A stretch of DNA of 5,831 bases from Candidatus Omnitrophota bacterium (GTDB taxonomy: Bacteria > Hinthialibacterota > Hinthialibacteria > JAKQFZ01). Location: the NCBI GenBank assembly GCA_029558215.1, contig JAKQFZ010000953.1, positions 1 through 5,831 on the forward strand. The letters are read 5' to 3'. Below the pieces are notes generated by a model that made no database searches, had not been told where the DNA came from, and saw nothing but the letters and a program-made list of their open reading frames with translations. The stretch's first letter is position 1; each line of letters begins with the position of its first letter. Below, in pieces: positions 5,644 to 5,831 of this stretch. A program made the position numbers and the translations under genes.

Positions 5644-5831
5644 AACGTGATGCCTCAGTGCGGTTGACGCACATCTCTCGAATCTTCCCAACCAGGGACT
5701 GCGCGATTCTCTTCCCCGCATCGCCAACCTCAAGCGGCGGCCCGATGCAGGACGGGCATCCCGATTTGCATCCACAATGGGTCAGAAGCTCATCGGCAGC
5801 CTGCCAGATAATGGAGTCCATGTCATAGACC
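5642..5831 (-). CDS. C-terminal end of a DEAD/DEAH-box helicase with DUF1998-type four-cysteine zinc motif (cut by window edge)
   Basis: The last 62 codons of a gene entering from the high-coordinate edge are present. The visible peptide has C-G-C-K-S-G-C-P-S-C-I-G-P at fragment residues 19-31, a C-x-C-x3-C-x2-C cluster followed by GP. I recognise this pattern from the C-terminal DUF1998/MZB region of superfamily 2 DEAD/DEAH helicases related to Bacillus MrfA (YprA), a DNA-repair helicase in which four cysteines bind zinc. The preceding stretch (IIWQAADELLTHCGC) and the following LEVGDAGKRIAQSL also fit that family's tail. No helicase motif lies inside the window, so the exact subfamily and DNA-repair role are inferred. 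The TGA stop at 5642-5644 overlaps the nadB ribosome site, with 10 bases between the stop and the nadB start, so the two genes are probably in one transcript. Confidence 0.7.
   Translation of the reverse strand, partial: VYDMDSIIWQAADELLTHCGCKSGCPSCIGPPLEVGDAGKRIAQSLVGKIREMCVNRTEASR

Noticed and set aside
4657..5667. 336-codon plus-strand open frame antisense to nadB
   Set aside because: Despite its length it has no recognisable motif and mirrors the coding constraint of nadB on the other strand.
5645..5775. N-terminal extension of the nadB frame up to 5775
   Set aside because: It overlaps the helicase coding sequence, lacks a good ribosome site, and adds Arg-rich residues not seen in NadB. 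The TTG start with GAGGAG is better.

Overview
This window is a run of bacterial genes all read from the minus strand. In transcription order, from high to low coordinates, they are: the C-terminal end of a DEAD/DEAH-box helicase with a four-cysteine zinc motif, nadB (L-aspartate oxidase), rplI (ribosomal protein L9), a gap of about 435 bases with no confident gene, dnaB (replicative helicase), mlaE and mlaF (permease and ATPase of a lipid-transport ABC system), and the first 19 codons of an MlaD/MCE-type protein. No rRNA, tRNA, CRISPR array, insertion sequence or phage gene was seen.

The Mla genes imply a Gram-negative (outer-membrane) bacterium. Base composition is moderate by eye, and start codons include ATG, GTG and TTG. 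The order rplI then dnaB is the tail of the widespread rpsF-rpsR-rplI-dnaB cluster. Here the S6 and S18 genes are not upstream of rplI; nadB and a helicase sit there instead. The permease-ATPase-MCE order (E-F-D) differs from the mlaF-mlaE-mlaD order of enterobacteria. These points suggest a lineage away from the well-studied Proteobacteria, but the sequence alone does not let me name a phylum.

Layout: 5642-5831 is the helicase end. Its stop codon lies inside the Shine-Dalgarno of nadB (3994-5631), which I start at a TTG codon, giving 545 residues. rplI (3510-3962) follows after 31 bases and starts with GTG. The stretch 3075-3509 contains a possible but doubtful small ORF and a hairpin cluster. 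dnaB (1683-3074) is followed after 13 bases by mlaE (881-1669), after 10 more by mlaF (91-870), and after 31 more by mlaD (1-59). The spacing suggests two tight blocks, helicase-nadB-rplI and dnaB-mlaE-mlaF-mlaD, which may be one operon or may be split by a promoter in the 435-base gap.

The genes do not form one pathway. They cover NAD synthesis, translation, replication and outer-membrane lipid maintenance. I find ordinary housekeeping genes in a somewhat unusual arrangement and no convincing evidence of an undescribed system. The least explained part is the rplI-dnaB gap.
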